Below, in pieces: positions 1 through 5,776 of a stretch of 11,579 nucleotides of DNA. The stretch is from NCBI GenBank assembly GCA_019894735.1, contig JAGXOB010000005.1, positions 2,237-13,815 of the forward strand, in the 5' to 3' direction. The notes beneath the pieces were generated by a model. It was given only the letters and a program-made list of their open reading frames with translations, was not told the DNA's origin and searched no databases. How positions within the stretch are numbered: position 1 is the stretch's first letter; each line of letters begins with the position of its first letter. Both the position numbers and the translations under genes were made by a program. Source of the DNA: Promethearchaeota archaeon (GTDB lineage: Archaea; Asgardarchaeota; Lokiarchaeia; Sigynarchaeales; SOKP01).

Positions 1-586
1 TTCTTCGATCTTCTTCATTTAATTTTTTTATATCCTCTACCAAATTAGTGAGCTCATGCAAATATTTTGAGAAACTACTTTCAATTTCATTCTTTACAAT
101 ATTCTTAGTCAGTTTAATCCTTATACCATTCAATTCATGCTCTGTAATTTTACTGATCCAATTCGGGTTCGCTTTAATATTATTTAAATCTTCGATTATT
201 GTATCTACAATTTTGGAATGTGAAAATCTTTGTTTCTCGTTTAATTTTTTGTAGATCTCTTCACAAATAATATTTCTGGCTTTTTTCGGAAAAGATCTAA
301 TTATTGAATTTTCGGCAATCTCTTTAGCTTTTATTCTCGAGTTGTCTGGTTCTTTAACTTTTTCAAAGGGGTTAAAATCGTTGTGTTCTTCAAAGATTTT
401 ATGGTTTTCTTCATTAGGAATAAAATTATTATATTCTTCAAATGGATCTTCAATATCTTTTAAAATTTGCCCGTCCCCATTTAAGCTATCCGATTTAATG
501 ACACTAATTTTGACTTTATTCTTTTTTTTATTTGGATTAAGAATTTCTTTATCATTGTTGTTGTCGCTACTATACTCACTCAACAT
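1..586 (-). CDS. Orphan hypothetical protein, C-terminus beyond the window
   Basis: An open frame runs on the minus strand from an ATG at 584-586 to the window edge: 195 codons with no stop, so the gene is cut off. I do not recognise the family. The first ~90 residues look disordered: rich in Asn, Asp, Glu and Lys, with a basic run near residues 20-26. They contain a short degenerate repeat, FEEYNNFIP (49-57) and FEEHNDFNP (65-73), 16 residues apart. From about residue 84 the composition becomes helical and charged, with alternating hydrophobics typical of helical bundles or coiled coil. No signal peptide or membrane segment is visible. A GTGA element 3 nt before the ATG could act as a weak ribosome binding site. 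The gene lies 155 nt downstream of phnN on the same strand, so readthrough is possible. The reading frame is well supported by its length and codon use; the function is unknown. Confidence 0.75.
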   Translation of the reverse strand, partial: MLSEYSSDNNNDKEILNPNKKKNKVKISVIKSDSLNGDGQILKDIEDPFEEYNNFIPNEENHKIFEEHNDFNPFEKVKEPDNSRIKAKEIAENSIIRSFPKKARNIICEEIYKKLNEKQRFSHSKIVDTIIEDLNNIKANPNWISKITEHELNGIRIKLTKNIVKNEIESSFSKYLHELTNLVEDIKKLNEEDRR

Positions 587-639
587 ATTTCACTTAAATC
601 ATATTATACTTCTTATTTAAGAAAGAATTGAAACTATAG

Positions 640-666
640 TAATTAAGAAAAAATAGATAAAAACAC
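640..666 (-). terminator. Possible T-rich terminator after phnN
   Basis: Read on the minus strand, two T-runs (opposite the A-runs at 659-664 and 648-653) follow the phnN stop by about 80-95 nt. Archaeal transcription often stops at such U-rich tracts without a strong hairpin. In this AT-rich spacer the call is weak, and the T-runs may instead belong to the promoter of the next gene. Confidence 0.3.
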
Positions 667-741
667 TACTAATTCACCAGAAGCAAAAATCCATTACAAG
701 TCATTATTCGAACTTTACAGGTTTCATTCTTTTCCTTTTGC

Positions 742-1314
742 TTAAACAACAGATAGAAGATAACTTAAAAATTTATTAATTGCATCTTCTAAATCTCCAG
801 AATTATCAACTATAAAATCGGCATCAGGAACATCTTGATTTTGTCTAGCTCTTAGAATTCTCTCTTCTAATCTTGCTCCGCTTTCTCTTGCGCGTGCTTT
901 TACTCTTTTGAGTGTAATTTCAAAAGGAACATCTATAAACACAACTAATATGTTTTGGTACATCCTACGCGCTTTTTTTATAATAGCCCTACTTACATTG
1001 ACGAGGACAGGATGACCTTTATCCAACCAATCATCAATTTCTATCGGTACACCATAATCAAGACCATATATATGCCATTCTAACACAAATTCTCCTTGCA
1101 ACGATAATTTTTTGAAGTCTTCTGGTTTAATAGCAATATAATCTTCAGTGTCTGAGTATGGTCTTGTTATATATCTTTGAGTAAGATAAAGACTTTTTAA
1201 GTCAGAAGGATATCTTTCTATTACTCCCCTCATTATTGAATCTTTACCAGATCCAGAGTTACCGACGACTAAAATTAATAATCCCGGAAATATTTTTTTA
1301 TTTTTATTCAGCAT
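742..1314 (-). CDS. phnN: PhnN-type ribose 1,5-bisphosphate phosphokinase
   Basis: The 190-residue protein matches the usual length of PhnN, a P-loop kinase of the guanylate-kinase fold that phosphorylates ribose 1,5-bisphosphate to PRPP with ATP. Visible features are a Walker A loop GNSGSGKDS (18-26), the RYITRP motif (47-52) and the WHIYGLDYGVP-EID stretch (80-94) that marks PhnN rather than true guanylate kinase. A VLVNVSRA segment (103-110) and an Arg-rich lid (RVKARARE, 137-144) follow. It ends with the family's DNSGDL motif (170-175). In bacteria PhnN serves C-P lyase phosphonate breakdown, but no other phn gene is in this window. In archaea ribose 1,5-bisphosphate arises from AMP phosphorylase-type nucleoside breakdown, so a salvage role toward PRPP is a plausible inference. 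It is divergent from the DtxR-family gene across 167 bp. The start ATG sits at 1312-1314, with no clear ribosome binding site. Confidence 0.85.
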   Translation of the reverse strand: MLNKNKKIFPGLLILVVGNSGSGKDSIMRGVIERYPSDLKSLYLTQRYITRPYSDTEDYIAIKPEDFKKLSLQGEFVLEWHIYGLDYGVPIEIDDWLDKGHPVLVNVSRAIIKKARRMYQNILVVFIDVPFEITLKRVKARARESGARLEERILRARQNQDVPDADFIVDNSGDLEDAINKFLSYLLSVV

Positions 1315-1407
1315 TGTATAAGAAAGAGTCTTTAATTAGATTTGGATAAGTACTAGTAAGATCAACTTTACATAGATATTAAGTCTAGTTACAAAATTCA
1401 ATTTACA

Positions 1408-1434
1408 AATTATTTTAAAAACATTTTTAAGAAT
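1408..1434 (+). promoter_or_regulatory. Candidate TATA region for the DtxR-family gene
   Basis: Two overlapping TATA-like stretches, TATTTTAAAA (1411-1420) and ATTTTTAAGAATA (1423-1435), lie about 50-70 nt before the ATG at 1482. That is the same range as the better TATA boxes elsewhere in this window. The spacer is generally AT-rich, so the exact box is uncertain. I see no convincing long DtxR-type inverted repeat; the only clean short palindrome nearby is TACTAGTA at 1351-1358. Confidence 0.35.
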
Positions 1435-1481
1435 AAATTGTGTTATCCAATATGTAAAAGCAATAATCACACGTACTAAAA

Positions 1482-1895
1482 ATGTCCAAGAATAAAGAAA
1501 ATCCCGAAATTTCAGAAATACCAGAGAGCTATCAGAGATATTTAGACATTATCTTTAACATTTCAAGGAAGAAAAAAGGAGGATGGGTAACAAATAAGGA
1601 GATAGCGGAACATCTTCAAGTTGAACCCGCCTCCGTATCTGGGATGCTTGAGAAATTAAAGAAAAAAAGACTAATAAAGTGGGAACCTCGGAAATCAATT
1701 AGGTTGACTGAAAAGGGAAAAAAATACGCGCTCCAATTGGAGGAGACGCATTCGCTACTCCGAACTTTTTTTAAAGATATTTTAAAAATTGATGATGAGG
1801 AAGTTGTTGAGAAGATTTCTTGCGAGATTGAACACCATATAACTCAAGAAGTAAAAGATTCTTTCCGCAACTTTATTTTAAAATATCACAAATAG
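1482..1895 (+). CDS. DtxR/MntR-family metal-dependent transcription regulator
   Basis: The 137-residue protein has the two-domain short form of the family (MntR-like length, without the SH3-like third domain of DtxR). An N-terminal winged helix-turn-helix covers about residues 17-80: the recognition helices are VTNKEIAEHL-VEPASVSGMLEKL (36-59) and the wing runs to IRLTEKGKKYA. The dimerisation and metal-binding domain follows. Likely ligands are H90 (H79 in DtxR, H77 in MntR) and C114, E117 and H118, which align with DtxR C102/E105/H106. MntR has Glu at the Cys position, so iron-type sensing is favoured. The N-terminal ligand position (Met10 in DtxR, Asp8 in MntR) appears to be R19, which is unusual. 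No metal transporter lies nearby, so the target is unknown. The gene is divergent from phnN and is followed 55 nt later by an orphan gene in the same direction. Confidence 0.88.
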   Translation: MSKNKENPEISEIPESYQRYLDIIFNISRKKKGGWVTNKEIAEHLQVEPASVSGMLEKLKKKRLIKWEPRKSIRLTEKGKKYALQLEETHSLLRTFFKDILKIDDEEVVEKISCEIEHHITQEVKDSFRNFILKYHK

Positions 1896-1950
1896 ATTTA
1901 ATTATCATTAATGCTTTACTGATTTATTACAATTTTCAGATGAATTTGAT

Positions 1951-2703
1951 ATGTCCGAAGCATTAGTAGATAAAATAAAAATTGTTAATGAATATTTTAA
2001 AGGATTTACAAATTTCCTTGAACTCGAAGATTTTCGCGCTTTTCTATTGTTAACCTTAACGAGTCAAGTTCCAATGAATATTATGGCTCAACTTGGTTTA
2101 GGTGGTAATAAGGATGTCATGAATATACCTTATAGCCCTGATTACAAAATGTATTATCAAAAGATCAATATGATGTCCTCTAGCTCTCTAATAATATATA
2201 CAAAGTCTGATCCTATCACATCCGAGTTTATTTTGGAAAAAAACGATGAAATTTTTAAAAATTTTTTGAGTTTAAACGAAATTGATCTTGCTTTTAGAGG
2301 AAAAGAAAAGTTTCTGTTTCCAAAAATTAGCGATTGCAGCATCTTGGAAGATTCAGAGCTTAGTATAAAGGTTGATGATTTGTTTCACAATTTAGAATCA
2401 TTTATTTCCTATACTCAACCAAATGTATTATTTGTAATAGATGCAGAAGATGCATCAAAACCGGATTTAATATTCACTTTCAATTTAGCGCCCCAACTTC
2501 CGAAAAATTTAGATGAAAATGTGTTACAAATTGATGTGTACTTAGACAATGATAGAAAAACTAGAGATATTAACTATTTAAAGCGGGAAGCAGACTATAG
2601 TTTAACTTTCTTAAAAGACATCAAAGAAATTAGTAATGCTGAACTATATACATCCTCATTTTCATTAATTTTGCACATTAAATCTCTAAATAAACCCGTT
2701 TAA
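1951..2703 (+). CDS. Orphan soluble hypothetical protein
   Basis: I do not recognise this 250-residue protein. It has no signal peptide, membrane segment or Cys motif. It looks like a mixed alpha/beta soluble protein. The N-terminal 60 residues are helical and include a Met-rich stretch with a Gly-rich turn (QLGLGGNKD, 47-55). A central acidic part follows, and then a strand-rich C-terminal half containing a hydrophobic strand ending in acidic residues (VLFVIDAEDAS, 159-169). The frame ends at TAA 2701-2703, immediately before a T-rich terminator. It starts 55 nt after the DtxR-family gene in the same direction, so the two may be co-transcribed; if so, it could be a metal-responsive gene, but that is guesswork. 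The ATG at 1951 is the first in frame after the spacer, and no strong ribosome binding site decides it. Confidence 0.72.
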   Translation: MSEALVDKIKIVNEYFKGFTNFLELEDFRAFLLLTLTSQVPMNIMAQLGLGGNKDVMNIPYSPDYKMYYQKINMMSSSSLIIYTKSDPITSEFILEKNDEIFKNFLSLNEIDLAFRGKEKFLFPKISDCSILEDSELSIKVDDLFHNLESFISYTQPNVLFVIDAEDASKPDLIFTFNLAPQLPKNLDENVLQIDVYLDNDRKTRDINYLKREADYSLTFLKDIKEISNAELYTSSFSLILHIKSLNKPV

Positions 2704-2708
2704 ATGAG

Positions 2709-2726
2709 AAAAAATTTTTTTCTTTT
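2709..2726 (+). terminator. T-rich terminator after the 1951-2703 gene
   Basis: An A-run is followed by T7-C-T4 (2715-2726) 12 nt after the stop codon at 2703. The A-tract/T-tract pair can form a weak hairpin, and the U-run alone is the usual archaeal termination signal. Confidence 0.55.
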
Positions 2727-2729
2727 ATA

Positions 2730-2808
2730 TTAACGCTTTAACATTAGGTATTCGTTAAAAGTTAAGTGATTAACACCATTAAGGGATTAATACTCTTAAT
2801 TTATAAAT
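2730..2808 (+). promoter_or_regulatory. Phased TTAA array overlapping the RHH gene promoter (putative operator)
   Basis: TTAA tetranucleotides begin at 2730, 2738, 2755, 2762, 2770, 2779, 2787 and 2796. Spacings are 7-9 bp, except one 17-bp step that holds a near-match TTAG at 2744. The best part is a 17-bp direct repeat: TTAAGTGATTAACACCA (2762-2778), TTAAGGGATTAATACTC (2779-2795), then a degenerate third copy running into a TATA-like TTTATAAAT (2800-2808). The array directly precedes a ribbon-helix-helix gene. RHH proteins such as MetJ and Omega bind tandem operator units of 7-8 bp, so an autoregulatory operator that would block TBP/TFB is the natural reading. The TATA candidate is 75 nt before the ATG, somewhat further than in neighbouring genes. 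Confidence 0.5.
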
Positions 2809-2883
2809 CATCCGACGAAATATGATAATTAATCAAAAACTATGTAGTTCAAATTTTTATTAGTTGTAAATTAAGGGTTGAGA

Positions 2884-3090
2884 ATGATGAAGATAATTAC
2901 AATAAACTTGCCTGAGAAGTATTTAGAAGCAATTCAAACTTTAAACGATTTAGGATTATATCCTAGTCGAAGCGAGGCGATAAGATGTGCGTTGAGCCAG
3001 TTCTTGGATGACGAATTAAATATGTTCAATAGTTTAGAAGAAAATACTTTTAAAATGCTTATTAGGAGCAACAAAAACAATAGATCTTAA
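2884..3090 (+). CDS. Small ribbon-helix-helix (CopG/CdrS-like) DNA-binding regulator
   Basis: The 68-residue protein is a single RHH domain plus a short tail. The DNA-contacting strand is KIITINL (3-9), helix A covers about 10-23, the turn is GLYPS (24-28) and helix B is RSEAIRCALSQFLDDEL (29-45). The YPSRSEAIR signature is typical of archaeal CopG-like regulators, including the CdrS cell-division regulators and the N-domain of NikR. It lacks the NikR nickel-binding domain. A basic, polar tail (about 46-68) ends in KNNRS. It should dimerise and bind DNA, most likely including its own TTAA-array promoter. The frame can be extended to a TTG at 2878, but ATG 2884 or ATG 2887 is more likely; 2887 would give the usual MKIITINLP start. 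No ftsZ or toxin gene is adjacent, so cell-division control is only one possibility. Confidence 0.85.
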   Translation: MMKIITINLPEKYLEAIQTLNDLGLYPSRSEAIRCALSQFLDDELNMFNSLEENTFKMLIRSNKNNRS

Positions 3091-3094
3091 CACA

Positions 3095-3117
3095 TTTATT
3101 TTTCTTTTTTTTTTTTT
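3095..3117 (+). terminator. T13 terminator after the RHH gene
   Basis: A T-rich stretch ending in 13 consecutive T (3105-3117) begins within a few bases of the RHH stop codon (3088-3090) and abuts the stop codon of the convergent DUF3795 gene (3118-3120). As RNA on the plus strand it is a strong archaeal U-tract terminator. On the minus strand it is an A-tract and would not serve the opposing gene. Confidence 0.65.
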
Positions 3118-3582
3118 CTAATCTACGTTAACTTCAACCTTACACTTGTTACATTTTTTTGCTCCTCGAAATAATTGATTTCCACAATTTGGACAGTGAT
3201 ATCTTTTCTCTTCTTCTTCTACAAATTTTTCTGTTCCTTGCTCTCGCCAAAAAGGTATTGCTCTAAGAATTACCTTTTTTCCTACTGGAATAGGAAAATT
3301 ATCAACAAATTTACACGGAAAATCATCGCATTGATAACAGCCCTCAATGTTCTTTTCTTTACAACACTTTTTGACCGGACACGCCCTACAGACGGGAAAT
3401 ACGACTCCATCAGATAAACAACCGGTGCACGCAATGTCATCTACTTCTTTAGCAAAAGCGCGATATACTGGTAGCAATTTCTCTTTAAATTTCGTATTGT
3501 TACTTTGATGAGCAATATATATTGAGCACACACCACACCATAAACCACACGGGGCCAACAATTCTTTTTTTACTTCAACCAT
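3118..3582 (-). CDS. DUF3795 cysteine-rich protein with C-terminal zinc ribbon
   Basis: The protein has 154 residues. The N-terminal part fits DUF3795, a Cys-rich family of unknown function common in archaea and anaerobes. It has APCGLWCGVC (C12, C16, C19), then C52/C55, C65/C68, C73/C74 and the typical C-YQCDDFPC motif (C82, C85, C90). These cysteines could hold a metal ion or iron-sulfur cluster. A charged linker (about 110-128) leads to a separate zinc ribbon with CPNC (130-133) and CNKC (144-147). The protein is presumably cytosolic, since no membrane segment is seen. The ATG at 3580-3582 is preceded by a GTGA element 7 nt away, a plausible ribosome binding site. The gene is divergent from the zinc-dependent dehydrogenase and convergent with the RHH gene. 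The family is confident; the function is unknown. Confidence 0.85.
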   Translation of the reverse strand: MVEVKKELLAPCGLWCGVCSIYIAHQSNNTKFKEKLLPVYRAFAKEVDDIACTGCLSDGVVFPVCRACPVKKCCKEKNIEGCYQCDDFPCKFVDNFPIPVGKKVILRAIPFWREQGTEKFVEEEEKRYHCPNCGNQLFRGAKKCNKCKVEVNVD

Positions 3583-3633
3583 TTTTCTTTCACATTATTT
3601 TTCTTGATTATGATATAATGTTGTCTTTAATAA

Positions 3634-3655
3634 ATTTAAAATATTAATTTTAAAT
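3634..3655. promoter_or_regulatory. Symmetric divergent promoter: paired TATA-like inverted repeat
   Basis: A perfect 9-bp inverted repeat, ATTTAAAAT (3634-3642) and ATTTTAAAT (3647-3655) around ATTA, places a TATA-like element on each strand. It sits 51 nt from the DUF3795 start (3582) and 50 nt from the dehydrogenase ATG at 3706. This is close to the TATA-to-start distance of other genes here. It is a candidate bidirectional promoter, although AT-rich spacers produce such repeats by chance. Confidence 0.45.
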
Positions 3656-3705
3656 AAAGATTTAATCTAATACACAACATACTACGAATAATAATTATAA
3701 TTAGA

Positions 3706-4776
3706 ATGCATTTTGACCCTACTATGAAAATCGCTCGATATTATAGCAATAATGATATTAGACTTGATGAGATTCCTAAACCAACAATAGGTTCAGGAGA
3801 ATTATTGGTAAAAATCAAAAAATCAGGAATATGCGGTTCAGATGTCTTGGAATATTATAGATTTGCGAAAATGAAAAAGTTAGGGGTAGATAGTTTAATC
3901 CTTGGACACGAAATTGCAGGAGACATTGTAGAGATAGGCTCTGAAGTAAAGAAATTCAAAATAGGAGACCGCGTTTTTGTTTCTCATCATGTTCCATGTT
4001 TTAATTGTTATTATTGTAATCAGGGACACCACACAGCTTGCGATTTGCTCCACAGCACGAATTTCGATCCTGGAGGTTTTTCTGAATATGTAAGAATCCC
4101 TAAAATAAATATCGATAAAAAAGGAGTATTTGTGTTAGATAAATCTGTGTCTTACGAAGAAGGTGTATTTATAGAACCCTTTGGTTGCGTTTGCAGAGCG
4201 CAAAGATTAGCTAATGTTAGAAAAGGTTTAACTGTATTAATATTAGGTAGTGGTGTATCGGGAATCTTACATGCGCAGCTAGCAAAAATGAGAGGAGTAA
4301 AACAAGTCTTTGCCACAGATATTAGTAGCTTTAGGCTAGAAAAGATAAGTAAATTTGGGGCTGATAGAACTTTTCAAGCGAGTGAAGATATTCCCTCGAA
4401 ACTTTTAGAATTTAACGATAATAGATTAGCTGACATCGTTATTGTATGTACGGGGGCTTTATCGGCAGCAAATCAAGCTTTAACTTGTGTGGCACCGGGA
4501 GGTACAGTGATATTTTTTGCAGTTCCGGGACCTGGAGCCAAATTAGAAGTTCCTATTAACGACTATTGGAGGAATGAAATAACAATCACGACCTCATACG
4601 GCGCTGCACCTGAAGATCTCCAAGAGTCATATGTGTGGATATTATCAAAAAGGATCAACGTTACAGATTTGATAACTCATCGATTTCCCCTAAGTAAGGC
4701 TGACGAAGCTTTCAAAGTTGTTTGTGAGGCATCAGAATCATTAAAGGTTATTATAGAACCTAATACAGCTGAATAA
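3706..4776 (+). CDS. Zinc-dependent medium-chain alcohol/polyol dehydrogenase
   Basis: The 356-residue protein is a full-length zinc-dependent medium-chain dehydrogenase (threonine/sorbitol dehydrogenase-like, COG1063 type). Numbering is from the ATG at 3706. The catalytic zinc site is C43 (GICGSD), H68-E69 (GHE) and probably E157 (EP). The structural zinc site has all four cysteines: C98, C101, C104 and C112. The Rossmann loop is GSGVSG (181-186), with D205 at the end of the second strand, which favours NAD(H) over NADP(H). The substrate cannot be read from sequence; a polyol, sugar or secondary alcohol is likely. An ATG at 3724 (MKIARYY) gives the usual family N-terminus and may be the true start; neither ATG has a clear ribosome binding site. 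The neighbour is a convergent LsrF-like enzyme, and a role in related sugar metabolism is inference. Confidence 0.9.
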   Translation: MHFDPTMKIARYYSNNDIRLDEIPKPTIGSGELLVKIKKSGICGSDVLEYYRFAKMKKLGVDSLILGHEIAGDIVEIGSEVKKFKIGDRVFVSHHVPCFNCYYCNQGHHTACDLLHSTNFDPGGFSEYVRIPKINIDKKGVFVLDKSVSYEEGVFIEPFGCVCRAQRLANVRKGLTVLILGSGVSGILHAQLAKMRGVKQVFATDISSFRLEKISKFGADRTFQASEDIPSKLLEFNDNRLADIVIVCTGALSAANQALTCVAPGGTVIFFAVPGPGAKLEVPINDYWRNEITITTSYGAAPEDLQESYVWILSKRINVTDLITHRFPLSKADEAFKVVCEASESLKVIIEPNTAE

Positions 4777-4854
4777 TCAAAAAATTCTCTATTTCATGTA
4801 TGTTTTTCTTAATTCTTTCTGGATTTTTCTTTAAAAATAAAAAAGAAATAAATT
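4777..4854. terminator. Bidirectional terminator region between convergent genes
   Basis: The 78-bp gap between the dehydrogenase and the LsrF-like gene is full of T-runs for the plus strand (TTTTTC near 4803-4808 and 4824-4829) and, near 4833-4848, A-runs that read as T-runs on the minus strand. TTTCTTT (4826-4832) pairs with AAAGAAA (4842-4848), so a weak hairpin flanked by U-tracts could stop transcription from both sides. Confidence 0.5.
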
Positions 4855-5637
4855 TTATAGGCCTAAGGGGCCATCTTGATAAATTTTAAAGGCCTCATCA
4901 ACAGAAGCATTTTCATGAACAATAGCTCTCACTGCTTGGATCATTCCTATAGGTTTATCAGATTGGAATATGTTCCTCCCCATGTCTACACCTACGGCTC
5001 CAGCATTTATAGCATTCTTAGCCATATGTAACGCATCTATTTCTGGCGTTTTCTTACCTCCCGCAATAACGACGGGTACAGGGCAAATCCCAGTAACATT
5101 TTCGAAATTATCGCAATAGTAAGTCTTAACAAAAGTAGCTCCTAATTCCGCAGCCATTCTACTAGCCATTCCTAAGTATCTATCATCCCTAACCATCTCT
5201 CTTCCAACAGCAGTGACTGCTAAAGTTGGAATCCCGTATTCTTGCCCCCAATTAACAAGTTTGGATAAGTTCATTAAACTTTGTTTCTCAAACTCTCCAC
5301 CAACAAAAATTGAGCATGTGATCGCTGATACATTTAATCGGATAGCTTCTTCGATGGTTACGTTAATTTCTTCATTTGAAAGGTCTTTTAACATGCTAGC
5401 GCCTGCTGATACTCTTAAAACAATTGGTATATCGAAATCAGCTGATACACAACTCCTCAACATCCCACGAGTAAGCATTATGGCATCCGCATATTGAAAT
5501 AGAGGGTTTAAGTCTCCAAAACATTTTAGAGCCCCTGGAATGTTACCAAAATAGCCATGATCCACTGCTAACATAACACAGTGTCCCGATTTAGGCTTAA
5601 TAATTCTTGCCAATCGGTTTTGCATTCCCCAATCCAT
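4855..5637 (-). CDS. LsrF-like thiolase/aldolase (DhnA-type class I aldolase fold)
   Basis: The 260-residue protein closely resembles LsrF, the 3-hydroxy-5-phosphonooxypentane-2,4-dione thiolase that ends phospho-AI-2 breakdown, within the DeoC/DhnA aldolase superfamily. Matching blocks are DWGMQNRLARI at the start, MLAVDHGYF (22-30), LTRGMLRS (55-62), the Schiff-base lysine K171 in VKTYY, VIAGGKK (190-196) and GVDMGRNIFQS (216-226). Compared with E. coli LsrF it lacks about 30 N-terminal residues. The short start is real: an in-frame TAA at 5650-5652 lies four codons before the ATG, with no start codon between. A GTGA element 7 nt before the ATG may be the ribosome binding site. No lsr transporter, kinase or regulator is present, so true AI-2 metabolism is unproven; another phosphosugar aldol or thiolytic reaction is possible. 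It converges on the zinc-dependent dehydrogenase. Confidence 0.85.
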   Translation of the reverse strand: MDWGMQNRLARIIKPKSGHCVMLAVDHGYFGNIPGALKCFGDLNPLFQYADAIMLTRGMLRSCVSADFDIPIVLRVSAGASMLKDLSNEEINVTIEEAIRLNVSAITCSIFVGGEFEKQSLMNLSKLVNWGQEYGIPTLAVTAVGREMVRDDRYLGMASRMAAELGATFVKTYYCDNFENVTGICPVPVVIAGGKKTPEIDALHMAKNAINAGAVGVDMGRNIFQSDKPIGMIQAVRAIVHENASVDEAFKIYQDGPLGL

Positions 5638-5692
5638 TTTTAATTCACTTTAGTTTATTTTCGTAAATAAATTTGTTTTGATTAAGTATGAA

Positions 5693-5701
5693 AAATATAA
5701 A
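5693..5701 (-). promoter_or_regulatory. TATA box for the LsrF-like gene
   Basis: On the minus strand TTTATATTT (5701-5693) lies 55 nt before the start codon and is the best TATA match in this spacer. With the usual spacing of 25-30 nt this gives a leader of roughly 25-30 nt, enough to include the GTGA element. Confidence 0.5.
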
Positions 5702-5717
5702 TTCATATTCTTTTTTG

Positions 5718-5737
5718 TATTTTTCCATAGAAAAATA
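5718..5737. repeat. Perfect 8-bp inverted repeat with 4-nt loop
   Basis: TATTTTTC (5718-5725), loop CATA, and GAAAAATA (5730-5737) form a perfect stem. It lies between the stop of the 5777-6625 gene and the TATA box of the LsrF-like gene, about 16 bp upstream of that box. It could be a terminator for the first gene or an operator for the second; the lack of a following T-run on the minus strand slightly favours an operator. Confidence 0.4.
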
Positions 5738-5776
5738 ATATCTTAAAAGAAATAGTCTATAATAAAGAGAGTTTAA

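Noticed and set aside
364..448. DPF and NPF tripeptides in the 1-586 protein, resembling eukaryotic endocytic adaptor motifs
   Set aside because: Three-residue motifs in a low-complexity Asn/Phe-rich region are expected by chance, and no EH or adaptin-ear partner is in evidence.
48..620. Two plus-strand open frames of 68 and 92 codons
   Set aside because: They are antisense to the long minus-strand frame from 586 to the window edge and read as hydrophobic Leu/Ile/Ser strings, typical of the complement of a Lys/Glu-rich gene.
742..1314. Guanylate kinase
   Set aside because: The fold is shared, but the RYITRP, WHIYGLDYGVP and DNSGDL motifs are those of PhnN, and the GMP-binding motifs of guanylate kinase are absent.
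1351..1358. TACTAGTA palindrome as a DtxR-family operator
   Set aside because: Only 8 bp, it does not extend on either side and does not resemble known operators of the family.
2878..2883. TTG start adding two residues to the RHH protein
   Set aside because: Two ATG codons follow at once and the RHH strand begins right after them; the upstream residues add nothing to the fold.
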